Source: Chlorobiales bacterium Clorobi_01
GTDB lineage: Bacteria > Bacteroidota > Chlorobiia > Chlorobiales > Chlorobiaceae
Reading direction: 5' to 3'
NCBI GenBank assembly: GCA_001602925.1
Contig: LUZT01000007.1
Span: 1 to 49,599 of the forward strand
DNA length: 49,599 nt
The notes under the pieces are model-generated. The model had not been told where the DNA came from and searched no databases. It saw only the letters and a list, made by a program, of their open reading frames with translations. How positions within the stretch are numbered: the stretch's first letter is position 1; each line of letters starts with the position of its first letter. This document shows positions 16,438-24,411 of the stretch, in pieces. A program made the position numbers and the translations under genes.

Positions 16438-17460
16438 TTACTCTGAAATCGCCCTGGCCAGCAGTGGCAGTGAGACCTGGTAGCGGTAGGAGGTATCGGT
16501 GTGGGTGTCGGGGAACTCTTCGTAACGGTGAGCTATGCCGATTTCGGTAGCCCTCGCCGAAAAGCGCCGGTGGCCAAATTGCAGATTGTATTCGTCTTGC
16601 GACCCGCAGTCAAGGAAGAGCTGCCCGAGCGAACCGAGGGCATCTTGGTGTTTTGTCGCTTCGAGCATCGTCAGCGGATCGAAACTTTTCCAGCGCTCCC
16701 AGATTTCCGGAACGAGCTGGCAGGTGCGTTGCTCGAAAGGAAGCTTCATGTTTCCGGGAGGTTGAAGCAAGGGGTCGGGCGAGTAGCAGGCGGCCATCGC
16801 CATGATGTCGAGCAGGGCGAACTCACCGCGCGGCTTTTTGTCGAGCGACTCCCAACGGGTGAAAAAGGCTGGGATGCTGCCGTCGTATTTTTCGAGAACG
16901 CGTGCTGCAACAGGGAAATTTGGGCGGTAGCAGAGGTCGAAATCCATGTCGCCGCTGTGGCAACCCACCGCCGCAAACAGCTCCGGATGCCTCATGCCGA
17001 GTCTCAGCGCGCCGAATCCTCCCGACGATTTGCCGACGACTGCCCGATGCCTCGCTTGAGCGAGCGTGCGGAATTTGCGGTCAATGTGCGGCATCAGCTC
17101 GCTGGTCAGATAGGTCTCGTAAGGCCCGGTGGCCGTTGAATCGACATATTGCGATCCGCCGTAGCGGGTCATGCAGTCCGGCATGACGACAATGGCCTTC
17201 GGCATCTCGCCGCGCCGGATCATCGAGTCGATCATCTCCGGCAGGGTCTGACGGCCAAAACCATAGTTCAGAAAGCTCATGCCCGTCGAGGCGAATCCCG
17301 CAAGCAGATAGATTACCGGAAAGCGTTCTGTTCCGTCGTAGGATGGCGGCAGGTAAACCGGCACGTGGCGCGTTGCCGGATCGCCGAGCGGATTGCCTTT
17401 CAGCAATGAACTTTCGATGGCTTCGAACACGACGTTCGGGCGGGCATCGTCGCAGATCAT
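16438..17460 (-). CDS. Esterase of the EsteraseD/Fes family (alpha/beta hydrolase)
   Basis: A 340-residue alpha/beta hydrolase. The strand-loop RFPVIYLLAGFASTG and the nucleophile elbow VGKSSGGFGAL (serine in G-x-S-x-G) define the esterase-D-like fold; the acid lies probably in FLDCGSQDEYN and the histidine in EEFPDTHTDTSYRY. Relatives hydrolyse S-formylglutathione, acyl esters or mycolates; the substrate here is unknown. There is no signal peptide. Its ATG overlaps the tatC stop by 4 bp, so it is translated with the translocase gene, though no functional link is obvious. Confidence 0.82.
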   Translation of the reverse strand: MICDDARPNVVFEAIESSLLKGNPLGDPATRHVPVYLPPSYDGTERFPVIYLLAGFASTGMSFLNYGFGRQTLPEMIDSMIRRGEMPKAIVVMPDCMTRYGGSQYVDSTATGPYETYLTSELMPHIDRKFRTLAQARHRAVVGKSSGGFGALRLGMRHPELFAAVGCHSGDMDFDLCYRPNFPVAARVLEKYDGSIPAFFTRWESLDKKPRGEFALLDIMAMAACYSPDPLLQPPGNMKLPFEQRTCQLVPEIWERWKSFDPLTMLEATKHQDALGSLGQLFLDCGSQDEYNLQFGHRRFSARATEIGIAHRYEEFPDTHTDTSYRYQVSLPLLARAISE

Positions 17461-18455
17461 GCCACGCCCTCCTCCATCATCTTCTTGTTGCGCTTTTTCT
17501 GTACACCGGCTGAAATGTAGATGCTGATTTCGTACAGCACGATCATCGGAATGGCGATGACTGCCTGTGTGACCATATCGGTTGACGGCGTGACGATGGC
17601 GGCGATGACCAGCAGTGTTACGACCGCATGGCGACGGTAAAAGCGCATGAAGGCCGGGGTTAGCAAACCGATTTTCGAGAGCACATAGGATACGAAGGGC
17701 AGCTCGAAGACCAGGCCGGTTGTCAGCAGGGTGCCCATGAAGAAACTGATGTAGTCCTGGACGGCGATGTTGTTGGCGATGAGTTCGGAGCCGAATCCCG
17801 CAAAGAATTTCAGTGAGATTGGCAGGAAGACAAAGTAACCGAAAGCGATGCCCGAGAAGAAGCAGATCGAAATGAAGAAAATGATAAAACGGCTGGCTGC
17901 TTTTTCGGTTTCATGCAGGCCGGGTTCGACGAATTGCCATATCTGCCAGACCAGAAAGGGGAACGCGAGCACGAATGCCGCAAAAACAATCACTTGCAGG
18001 TAGAGCGAAATCTGGCCGTAGGGCACAAGGTTCTGCAGATGAATGTTCGGGCCGCTCTCTTTTAGTGGTCTGATGAGTACCTGGTTGACGAGAAAGTCTG
18101 AAAAGAATGCGGTAACGATGGCCGCTACGACAAATGCGATAACAGCCCTGATGAGCCTCCAGCGAAGCTCTTCGAGATGATCGAGGAAGCCCATGCCGTC
18201 TTCCGGTTCGGCCTCCCCTTCCGGCTCTGCCGTTTCTGTTTTAACCTGGGTGGCTGAATCCGCTATTTCGCTGGGGGCTTTTTCCAGCGCTTTGAAGTCT
18301 TCTTCAGGAAAATCCAGACTTTTCTCGTTTTTCAGCTCCTCCTGTTCTTCTTTTTCGGGTACAGTTGGAAGGGCTGGCTCTTGATCATTTCCGGTTTTCG
18401 CGCCGGTCCCTTTGCCGTCCGCTGGCGGTATGGTTGGTTCGTTTTCGTTGCTCAT
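17457..18455 (-). CDS. tatC: Sec-independent protein translocase TatC, with long acidic N-terminal extension
   Basis: TatC is the core receptor of the twin-arginine system that exports folded proteins. The TatC fold starts near residue 87 with MGFLDHLEELRWRLI and continues through six helices; the conserved F-x-x-PGL-x-x-x-E loop reads FVEPGLHETEK. Before it there are about 85 residues rich in Glu, Pro and Lys (EKEEQEELKNEK, EPEGEAEPED) with no hydrophobic segment, not found in E. coli TatC. No tatA or tatB gene lies beside it. ATG 18455 has a weak ribosome site; a start at the internal Met of MGFLDH would give a normal TatC, so the extension needs proof. The esterase gene follows with a 4-bp overlap. 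Confidence 0.93.
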   Translation of the reverse strand: MSNENEPTIPPADGKGTGAKTGNDQEPALPTVPEKEEQEELKNEKSLDFPEEDFKALEKAPSEIADSATQVKTETAEPEGEAEPEDGMGFLDHLEELRWRLIRAVIAFVVAAIVTAFFSDFLVNQVLIRPLKESGPNIHLQNLVPYGQISLYLQVIVFAAFVLAFPFLVWQIWQFVEPGLHETEKAASRFIIFFISICFFSGIAFGYFVFLPISLKFFAGFGSELIANNIAVQDYISFFMGTLLTTGLVFELPFVSYVLSKIGLLTPAFMRFYRRHAVVTLLVIAAIVTPSTDMVTQAVIAIPMIVLYEISIYISAGVQKKRNKKMMEEGVA

Positions 18456-18569
18456 GTCGAAGTACGGAGCCGGGTCGCTTTGCGAGGCGCGGCCAGGGTT
18501 TCGGAAAAATTCAGGAGGATGCCGGGCAATGTGTGGCGTTGGGTGCCTTGAGAGCCTGTAATCCGTTTC

Positions 18570-18599
18570 ATAGTAACAAAGATCGTTCTTGTGCGCAAA
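18570..18599 (-). promoter_or_regulatory. Possible tatC promoter
   Basis: On the minus strand TTTGCG (complement of 18594-18599) and TACTAT (complement of 18570-18575) are 18 bp apart, about 115 bp before the tatC ATG. The hexamers are only moderate matches. Confidence 0.28.
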
Positions 18600-18649
18600 T
18601 GGTTTTTTAGCTGTAAAGCTTCGCCGGAAAGAGCTGTAAAGGAGGGGTG

Positions 18650-18703
18650 ATGGATACCGATTTGCTCAATCATGGAAATATCGATAACTTCTCACGGTTT
18701 TGA
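18650..18703 (+). CDS. Possible 17-residue leader peptide before the polyprenyl synthase gene
   Basis: ATG 18650 is preceded by AAAGGAGG (18638-18645) at good spacing, and the frame closes at TGA 18701-18703. The peptide would be MDTDLLNHGNIDNFSRF. It ends 57 bp before the GTG start of the polyprenyl diphosphate synthase. There is no run of a single amino acid as in classic attenuators. It may be a translated leader or a chance ribosome site. Confidence 0.3.
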   Translation: MDTDLLNHGNIDNFSRF

Positions 18704-18760
18704 ACGTAAGCGCAATCGCGCCGGGCAATTGACGGTGCACCAAGCACAGAGGATCAGGTT

Positions 18761-19735
18761 GTGGATATCAATGTGGTAACGTCTTCCGTTACGGAAGAGC
18801 TGAAACAGTTCCAGGAGCGCTACAAAACGGTGCTTCATTCAAGCAACAGCCTGGTTGACAAGGTCACGCGCTATGTGCTCCGGCAGCAGGGCAAGCAGAT
18901 CAGACCGACGCTGGTGATTCTTGCGGCCAAGGCGTGCGGCGGCGTCCACGACGTCACCTATCGCGGCGCGATCATGGTGGAGCTGCTGCACTCGGCTACG
19001 CTGATCCACGACGACGTGGTGGACGGTGCCGAAATGCGCCGGGGCATTCCCTCGATCAACGCTCTGTGGAAAAACAAGATATCGGTGCTGATCGGTGACT
19101 ATCTGCTCTCCAAGGGTCTGCTTTACTCCCTCGAAAACAAGGATTACCGGTCGCTGCATCTGGTCTCGGAGGCGGTTCGCCGCATGAGCGAGGGGGAGAT
19201 TCTCCAGATCCAGAAAACCCGCAGCCTTGACATCACCGAGGAGGATTACCTGAGCGTCATTGCCGACAAAACAGGTTCGCTCATTGCCACCTCGTGCGCC
19301 ATCGGCGCGGCCAGCTCCACCGACTCCGAAGACGAGATCGCCAGCCTGAAGAGCTATGGCGAATTTCTCGGCCTGGCCTTCCAGATCAGGGACGACCTGC
19401 TGGACTACACCGGGGATTCCAAAAAAACCGGCAAGCAGCTCGGCATCGATATCAAGGATCGCAAGATTACTCTTCCGCTGATCTACGCTCTTCGTCAATC
19501 GGACAAATCGGAGCAGAACAAGATCAAGTCGATTCTGAAAAGCTCCCGGAAGCGTTCGGTCAGAAGCGGCGAAGTGATTGACTTTGTCACCCGGAAAGGG
19601 GGGCTTGATTATGCCGCAGAAGTTGCGGAAGGCTTTGCGGACAAGGCGCTCGAATCGATTGCCCACTTTCCGGAAAGTGACGCCAAACGTTCACTCCAGC
19701 TCCTTGTCGATTTTGTCATGAAACGGCAGCATTGA
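18761..19735 (+). CDS. trans-Polyprenyl diphosphate synthase (long chain, quinone side chain)
   Basis: A 324-residue prenyl elongating enzyme that condenses isopentenyl diphosphate units. The first aspartate-rich motif reads LIHDDVVDGAEMRRG (about 84-98) and the second QIRDDLLDYTGD (about 208-219). No bulky aromatic pair sits just before the first motif, which fits a long product such as the hepta- or octaprenyl tail of menaquinone; exact length cannot be read. GTG 18761 is supported by an upstream GAGG. The next gene starts at or shortly after its stop, so a two-gene operon with the PASTA protein is likely. Confidence 0.92.
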   Translation: MDINVVTSSVTEELKQFQERYKTVLHSSNSLVDKVTRYVLRQQGKQIRPTLVILAAKACGGVHDVTYRGAIMVELLHSATLIHDDVVDGAEMRRGIPSINALWKNKISVLIGDYLLSKGLLYSLENKDYRSLHLVSEAVRRMSEGEILQIQKTRSLDITEEDYLSVIADKTGSLIATSCAIGAASSTDSEDEIASLKSYGEFLGLAFQIRDDLLDYTGDSKKTGKQLGIDIKDRKITLPLIYALRQSDKSEQNKIKSILKSSRKRSVRSGEVIDFVTRKGGLDYAAEVAEGFADKALESIAHFPESDAKRSLQLLVDFVMKRQH

Positions 19736-19779
19736 ACTCAACCAACGCCAATCCAGCATTTTCAGACCGGTCAGCCAAG

Positions 19780-20514
19780 ATGAAAAAAGTACTGATATTT
19801 CTGTTCCTTTTGATTATCGCCATTGTCGCCGTCGATAGATTCCTGTTGCCGTACTATACCGAAAGCGGCTCGCAGACCACGGTTCCGAATGTCACGAACA
19901 TGACCTATGACACTGCCAACCGGGAATTGCGCAGGGCAGGTCTGAACGCGATGAAGAGTTATAATGTGCGCTATCTGCCCGATGTCCCGCCAGATCGGGT
20001 CATCGATCAGGTCCCCGAGCCCGGTTCGATAGTCAAGCCGGGACGCAGTATCACTCTGGTGCTTAACCGTCTGGACAAGCCCAGCTATCCCGTTCCGGAT
20101 CTGGTTGGCCGTACCGAAGCGGAAGCGCGCACGGAACTCGAACGGCTTGGAATGGTCGTCGCCGAGGTGCAGACGCAGGTTGTTTCCGATTCCGATCAGG
20201 ACGGCAGGGTGCTCAGTCAGTCCATACCGCCCGATGTGGTGCTCAAGTCTGGCAGCCAGGTGTCGTTCATTGTCGGCAAACTCGAGCAGGAGCCGATAGG
20301 TATGCGGCTTGTCATCGTGCCCGACGTGCTCGGTATGTCGGTCGATCAGGCAAGAAGTGTCATTGTCAGAGACGGTCTATTGTTGGGAAAGATCAGTTAT
20401 GAAAACTCTGACCTTCTGGTACCCGGTACGGTTGTTTCCCAGAAGCCATCGGCAAACGCGATGGTTCAGTTTGGCCAGTCGGTTGATATTGCCGTTGTCG
20501 GCAACGCCAATTAA
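19780..20514 (+). CDS. Membrane-anchored protein with three PASTA domains
   Basis: The 244-residue protein has one N-terminal membrane helix (KKVLIFLFLLIIAIVAVDRF) and then three PASTA repeats in the periplasm, each with the V-P-(N/D)-(V/L) start: TVPNVTNMTYDTANREL, PVPDLVGRTEAEARTEL and IVPDVLGMSVDQARSVI. PASTA domains bind peptidoglycan and usually sit on Ser/Thr kinases or PBPs; here there is neither, so it is a stand-alone anchor protein. ATG 19780 gives the natural anchor; an in-frame TTG overlapping the previous stop is the alternative start. A cell-wall sensing or scaffolding role is inferred only. Confidence 0.88.
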   Translation: MKKVLIFLFLLIIAIVAVDRFLLPYYTESGSQTTVPNVTNMTYDTANRELRRAGLNAMKSYNVRYLPDVPPDRVIDQVPEPGSIVKPGRSITLVLNRLDKPSYPVPDLVGRTEAEARTELERLGMVVAEVQTQVVSDSDQDGRVLSQSIPPDVVLKSGSQVSFIVGKLEQEPIGMRLVIVPDVLGMSVDQARSVIVRDGLLLGKISYENSDLLVPGTVVSQKPSANAMVQFGQSVDIAVVGNAN

Positions 20515-20543
20515 CCGCCGGGCTGTTTGTCGGTACTTGCCTT

Positions 20544-20567
20544 TGCCTGTCATGACCCGATCAGGCA
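20544..20567 (+). promoter_or_regulatory. Hairpin next to the antiporter ribosome site
   Basis: TGCCTG (20544-20549) pairs with CAGGCA (20562-20567). The 3' arm touches the GGGGGAGG ribosome site of the gene at 20583, so folding could affect translation. Confidence 0.3.
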
Positions 20568-20582
20568 GGGGGAGGATGAAAC

Positions 20583-21512
20583 ATGAGTGACTATCTTTTT
20601 TTGCTCGCCGGTATTGTCTTTGCCGCGATTGGTGGAGAATTGTTTGTCAGAGGTTCGGCGGGAGTGGCATCAGTGCTCCGTATTTCGCCTTCGATAGTCG
20701 CGGTCACGATTGCTGCGTTTGCGACCTCGAGTCCGGAGCTTTCCGTTGCGATCAACTCCGGATTTGCCGGAAAATCGCAGCTCTCCCTCGGCGACGCGCT
20801 CGGCAGCAACATCGTGAATATCTCGATCGTTCTCGGCATCACGGTGCTTATATCCGGTATTCCGGTTGGCGCGGAGGTGCTGAAGCGCGATGCACCGGTG
20901 GCGATCCTGGCCCCGTTTCTGACCGCGATTCTGCTCATCGATGGCATGATTGATCGGCTCGAAGGGGTGTTCATGCTCGCCATTTTCGCGGCATGGATGG
21001 CCTCGACGGTTACGCTGGCCCTGAAAAACAGAACGCCTGCAAATGGCCAGGTGACGGTCACTGACAGAGTGCTGCCCTGGGGGCAGGTTCTTTTTGGTCT
21101 GCTTCTGCTCATTGCTGCCGGGCGGCTGATCGTCCTTTCTACAACCGGTATCGCCAGGGATTTCGGGATTGACGACTTCATCATCGGTGCGACGTTGGTG
21201 GCGTTCGGAACCTCCGTGCCCGAGCTGGCCTCGACCGTTCTTGCCAAAATGAAGGGCCACGACGAAATCGGCATCGGAACAGTGCTCGGAAGCAACATCT
21301 TCAACAGTCTCTTTATCGTTGCCGTGGCAGCGATCATCCGCCCGATCCGCGTACCTCTTATGGAGGTCGCCCCTGCGCTCTTCTTCGGTATCCTGTCGCT
21401 CCTGATTGCCCTCCCGCAGCGCCATACCGGACTGGTGCGCCGCAGACAGGGGGTGTTGCTGGTGCTCATGTACTCCGTCTATGTGATGAGCCTGCTCTTT
21501 GTTCGCCGTTGA
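20583..21512 (+). CDS. Calcium/sodium antiporter, CaCA family (YrbG-like)
   Basis: This 309-residue protein has about ten membrane helices and the two inverted alpha repeats of cation/Ca2+ exchangers: ATSSPELSVAINSG with GDALGSNIVNISIVLG in the first half, and GTSVPELASTVLAKM with GTVLGSNIFNSLFIVA in the second. The Glu of each S/T-SPEL motif is the ion-binding residue. A weakly conserved hydrophilic loop (about 145-165) separates the halves. Bacterial YrbG-type members exchange Na+ or H+ for Ca2+. A strong ribosome site (GGAGG) precedes the ATG. It stands between the PASTA gene and a methyltransferase gene on the same strand. Confidence 0.92.
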   Translation: MSDYLFLLAGIVFAAIGGELFVRGSAGVASVLRISPSIVAVTIAAFATSSPELSVAINSGFAGKSQLSLGDALGSNIVNISIVLGITVLISGIPVGAEVLKRDAPVAILAPFLTAILLIDGMIDRLEGVFMLAIFAAWMASTVTLALKNRTPANGQVTVTDRVLPWGQVLFGLLLLIAAGRLIVLSTTGIARDFGIDDFIIGATLVAFGTSVPELASTVLAKMKGHDEIGIGTVLGSNIFNSLFIVAVAAIIRPIRVPLMEVAPALFFGILSLLIALPQRHTGLVRRRQGVLLVLMYSVYVMSLLFVRR

Positions 21513-21571
21513 CGGTGGGAGACAAGGATCGGCCCGACAGAAAAATCGTGTAACTCTCAGCCTGAATCTCA

Positions 21572-22246
21572 ATGAACATCGCCGAACTGTTCACCCGTTG
21601 TGCTAGGGATTATGACCGCGACCGCCCGAAGCTTGTGCCCTGTTTTGATGAATTTTATGGCGTGGCCATGCAGATGATTCCGTTTCCGGCTGACTTTCCG
21701 CTTCGTGTGCTTGATCTCGGCGCGGGCACAGGCCTCTTCGCTGCGATGGTAGCACAGGCATATCCCAACGCCACGTTTCATCTCACGGACATCTCGGAAG
21801 CAATGCTTGAGGTGGCGCGGAAGCGCTTCGCCGGAAATCCGCGAGTGAGTTTCGCGGTTCAGGAGCACCTCGAACTTGCCGAAGAGCCGGAGTTCGATCT
21901 GGTTATATCCGCCCTCTCGATCCACCACCTCGAACACGAGGCAAAGCGCGAACTGTTCCGCAAGATTTTCCACGCTCTGCGCCCCGGCGGCACCTTCATC
22001 AACGCCGATCAGGCGCTGGGGGCAACGACCGAAAAGGAGGAAAGCTACGAAAGCCAATGGTTCTCCGACGTGACCGCCAATGGAGCTACAGCCGAAGCGA
22101 TACATGCCGCAAAAGAAAGAATGCGCGCTGACAGGAACGCAACGCTTGCCGATCAACTTGCATGGCTCGAAGAAACTGGGTTTGGTGACGTGCAGTGTGA
22201 GTATGAGAGGTTCCGGTTTGTAGTGTATGGAGGGAGGCGGGGATGA
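21572..22246 (+). CDS. Class I SAM-dependent methyltransferase, substrate unknown
   Basis: A 224-residue Rossmann-type methyltransferase. Motif I is VLDLGAGTGLFAAMVA (about 49-64), the acidic end of beta-2 lies in FHLTDISEAML, and the post-motif region ISALSIHHLEHEAK with FHALRPGGTFINADQALG is typical of Methyltransf_25/11 proteins. No extra domain is present to indicate a substrate. It starts 59 bp after the antiporter stop. Candidates range from quinone to pigment or small-molecule methylation; nothing in the neighbourhood decides. Confidence 0.85.
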   Translation: MNIAELFTRCARDYDRDRPKLVPCFDEFYGVAMQMIPFPADFPLRVLDLGAGTGLFAAMVAQAYPNATFHLTDISEAMLEVARKRFAGNPRVSFAVQEHLELAEEPEFDLVISALSIHHLEHEAKRELFRKIFHALRPGGTFINADQALGATTEKEESYESQWFSDVTANGATAEAIHAAKERMRADRNATLADQLAWLEETGFGDVQCEYERFRFVVYGGRRG

Positions 22247-22482
22247 TTGGTTCCGAGCGATGGGAAACAGATTGGAGTCAGATATTGGTTTGACGCTTGG
22301 CCGGGAGTGTGGCGCTGAATCTGCAAGTTTTACAACACATCATGGATGAGATCGACGACCTGCTGTTACTGCACTCTTTTGATCTGTCGAGACTACGCAT
22401 GATTAACGATCAGGAGGCTCGAGAACATATTTGGCGAACCGTTTTTTATGACCGGGGGGCAGAATGCCGCTGTGCCTGAACT

Positions 22483-22650
22483 TCAGCGGTAGTTTGCCTT
22501 TTTGTACTCTTCGCGCATGTCCTTGATGCCGGTGGTGCGGTCATTGCCGTCGCTGATGATGCCGAAGTATTCGAGGATGATTCTGAAGACGAGCCAGATG
22601 CCCGCGAAAAGAAGCTTGATGCTTTCGGTAATGGAGGTGAAAAACTTCAT
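22483..22650 (-). CDS. 55-residue membrane protein, unknown function
   Basis: A short minus-strand gene below the usual length cut-offs. ATG at 22650-22648 opens 55 codons ending at TGA (complement of 22483-22485). The N-terminal half (SIKLLFAGIWLVFRIILEYF) is a single membrane helix; the rest is a charged tail with SDGNDRTTGIKDMREEYKK. Third-position GC bias matches neighbouring genes, and no comparable frame exists on the other strand. The ribosome site is poor. It lies beyond a bidirectional terminator from the Lys/Ala-rich gene, so it probably has its own promoter. No family recognised. Confidence 0.6.
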   Translation of the reverse strand: MKFFTSITESIKLLFAGIWLVFRIILEYFGIISDGNDRTTGIKDMREEYKKANYR

Positions 22651-22722
22651 GGGTGATGGCATTGAATAGCGGCCGGAGGGTTAAACGAAACTTCCGGCCG
22701 AGTACGGAGAAAGCCTGAATAT

Positions 22723-22751
22723 AAAAAAGCCATTCGACGAATGGCTTTTTT
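22723..22751. terminator. Bidirectional intrinsic terminator
   Basis: AAAAAAGCCATTCG and CGAATGGCTTTTTT form a long near-perfect hairpin with a T-run on both strands. On the minus strand it lies 24 bp after the DUF2934 gene stop. Confidence 0.85.
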
Positions 22752-22774
22752 CATTGTCAGATTCGAGAACGTGA

Positions 22775-23110
22775 TTATCCCTTAATCTGTTTCTCGGCTT
22801 CAGTCCAGTCCTCTTCATGTCCTCCATCGCTCATGCCTCGTTCGACCCAGCGGTAGTAGGCGGCGACCCGGATATGCTCTTCAACTATCTCCGGGCTTGC
22901 GGCAGGGGTTTCTGGAGCCATGGGCTTGGCGCTTGCTTTTTTGCGCGGCTTGGTAGTTTTGGCGGGTTTAGGCTCTTCTGGTGCAGCTATTTTTGCGGTT
23001 TTAGATTTTGCAGCTTTTGGTTTGGTTTCAGTGCTTGCAGCGGCTTTTTTAGCCGTTTTTTTTTCGGGCGTTACTTCTGGCGCCTCTTTGGCGGTAGATT
23101 TTTTAGCCAT
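22775..23110 (-). CDS. Lys/Ala/Pro-rich protein with C-terminal DUF2934 domain
   Basis: The 111-residue protein has two parts. Residues 1-75 are a low-complexity tail of Lys, Ala, Pro and Thr (AKKAAAS, KPKAAKSKTAK, KPAKTTKPRKKASAKP), like the tail of histone-H1-type bacterial proteins. Residues 76-111 match DUF2934: EEHIRVAAYYRWVERG, then GHEEDWTEAEKQI. DUF2934 is a short motif of unknown role, often C-terminal. The basic tail could bind DNA or RNA, but that is inference. It is a single gene with a good terminator; the 250 bp upstream contain no other gene. Confidence 0.82.
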   Translation of the reverse strand: MAKKSTAKEAPEVTPEKKTAKKAAASTETKPKAAKSKTAKIAAPEEPKPAKTTKPRKKASAKPMAPETPAASPEIVEEHIRVAAYYRWVERGMSDGGHEEDWTEAEKQIKG

Positions 23111-23361
23111 GGTATTCAGAGATATTCTTCGATGAATTATTTCGTCCGGAACCGGGCGTTCATATAAAAAACTGCGCCCAATGTAAGGATAAGATAATCA
23201 ATTCAACTGCTCAGAGTAAAGAGGGTTCGTCACAATTTCACCAGTCTGCAATAATCATAATGATGAATGTACAGAAGCCGAGTTGTGTGTTTGTCCTGAC
23301 CGGGCGAGTATTGTTACCCTGAATGTTTCCTGTTGTCCTGTTTTCAGAAACATCCATGGTC

Positions 23362-24396
23362 TCAATCTTCCTTTAGCCTGTTTTTGAAGAGGGCAGGGAT
23401 GCTGATGATGGAGAGGATGGTGATCGCCTGTACCATCATGAAGATGTCTTTGGGGACGAGGGTGTTGACCGCGAGGCCGCCGTAGTCGAGCCAGGCGAAA
23501 AGGAATGCCGCGACGATGATTCCGGCGGGGTTGGTTCCGGCAAGCAGGGCGACGGCGATGCCCATGAATCCGGCTCCGGTGGAGAGCCCGGCCTCGAACC
23601 AGTGCTTGTAGCCGAGCACGAGGTTCGAGGCGGCGAGGCCTGCCATCGCGCCGCCCATCGCCATTGCGCCGAGGGTATGGCGGGGGGTGTCTATTCCGGC
23701 GTGGCGCGCGGCCTCGGGGTTAAGGCCCGAGGCGATCATGTCGTAGCCGTAGCGGGAACGGTAGAGCAGCACGGTAGCCCCGGCGGTGACGGCGAGGGCA
23801 ACGAAGAGCGACAGGTTGGCGGGGGAGTGCCAGCCGAGGTCGAAGAGCGTGTCGAAATCGGGCAGCCACCCATCGGCGACGATGGCGGGCGTGTGCACGG
23901 TCGAGGGGATGGCGAAGCGGTTGGTGAGCAAGTAACCGGTGATCGCGAGGGCGATGAAGTTCAGCATGATGCTTGAAATCACCTCGTTGACGCCACGCCG
24001 CACCTTCAACCATCCGGCGACCATCGCCCATCCGGCGCCAGCGGCGCTGGCCGCGAGTATCAGCGCGGGCGCGGCGACAAGTGCAGGCGTACCGGCAGGG
24101 AGGGCGATGCCGCAGAGGGCGGCGGCGAAAGCGCCCATGAGAAGCTGTCCCTCTCCGCCGATGTTGAAGAGCCTCACCCTGAACGGCAGCGCTACGGCCA
24201 GGCCGGTGAAAATCAGCGTCGTCGCCCGGAAGAGCACCTGCCCGATGCCGTAGCCGGAGGTGAAGGTCGAACGGAGCATCTTCTGGTACACCTCGATCGG
24301 GTCACTGCCGGTGGCGGCGATGATAAGGCTTCCCGCCAGAAGGGCGAACAGAAGCGAAAGTGCCGGAATGAAAGGTTTGACGCTGCGTTTCGACAT
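23362..24396 (-). CDS. ABC importer permease, nucleoside/BMP-type (YufP/BmpD-like)
   Basis: A 344-residue permease of the branched-chain/ribose-type fold (BPD_transp_2). It has about nine helices; RATTLIFTGLAVALPFRVRLFNIGGEGQLLMG is split around the typical N-IGGEGQ element, and VRRGVNEVISSIMLNFIA is the conserved cytoplasmic EAA-like loop seen in YufP, NupB and BmpD. LNPEAARHAGID and AGFMGIAVALLAGTNP are further landmarks. Its gene begins 15 bp after the ATPase gene. These systems usually have two different permeases and a BMP lipoprotein; only one permease is here, and the next gene downstream is unrelated. Confidence 0.87.
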   Translation of the reverse strand: MSKRSVKPFIPALSLLFALLAGSLIIAATGSDPIEVYQKMLRSTFTSGYGIGQVLFRATTLIFTGLAVALPFRVRLFNIGGEGQLLMGAFAAALCGIALPAGTPALVAAPALILAASAAGAGWAMVAGWLKVRRGVNEVISSIMLNFIALAITGYLLTNRFAIPSTVHTPAIVADGWLPDFDTLFDLGWHSPANLSLFVALAVTAGATVLLYRSRYGYDMIASGLNPEAARHAGIDTPRHTLGAMAMGGAMAGLAASNLVLGYKHWFEAGLSTGAGFMGIAVALLAGTNPAGIIVAAFLFAWLDYGGLAVNTLVPKDIFMMVQAITILSIISIPALFKNRLKED

Positions 24397-24411
24397 CGAA
24401 AAAATGAGGTT

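Larger units (their letters stand above)
18456..18760. other. Divergent intergenic region of tatC and the polyprenyl synthase
   Basis: These 305 bases hold the divergent control region. A possible tatC promoter lies at 18570-18599. Two copies of AGCTGTAAAG stand at 18609-18618 and 18632-18641, and a 17-codon frame with a strong ribosome site starts at 18650. Longer frames on either strand here lack ribosome sites. Confidence 0.5.

Noticed and set aside
22297..22479. 60-codon plus-strand frame starting at TTG (or ATG 22342)
   Set aside because: No ribosome site and no recognisable feature; may be a gene remnant but cannot be supported.
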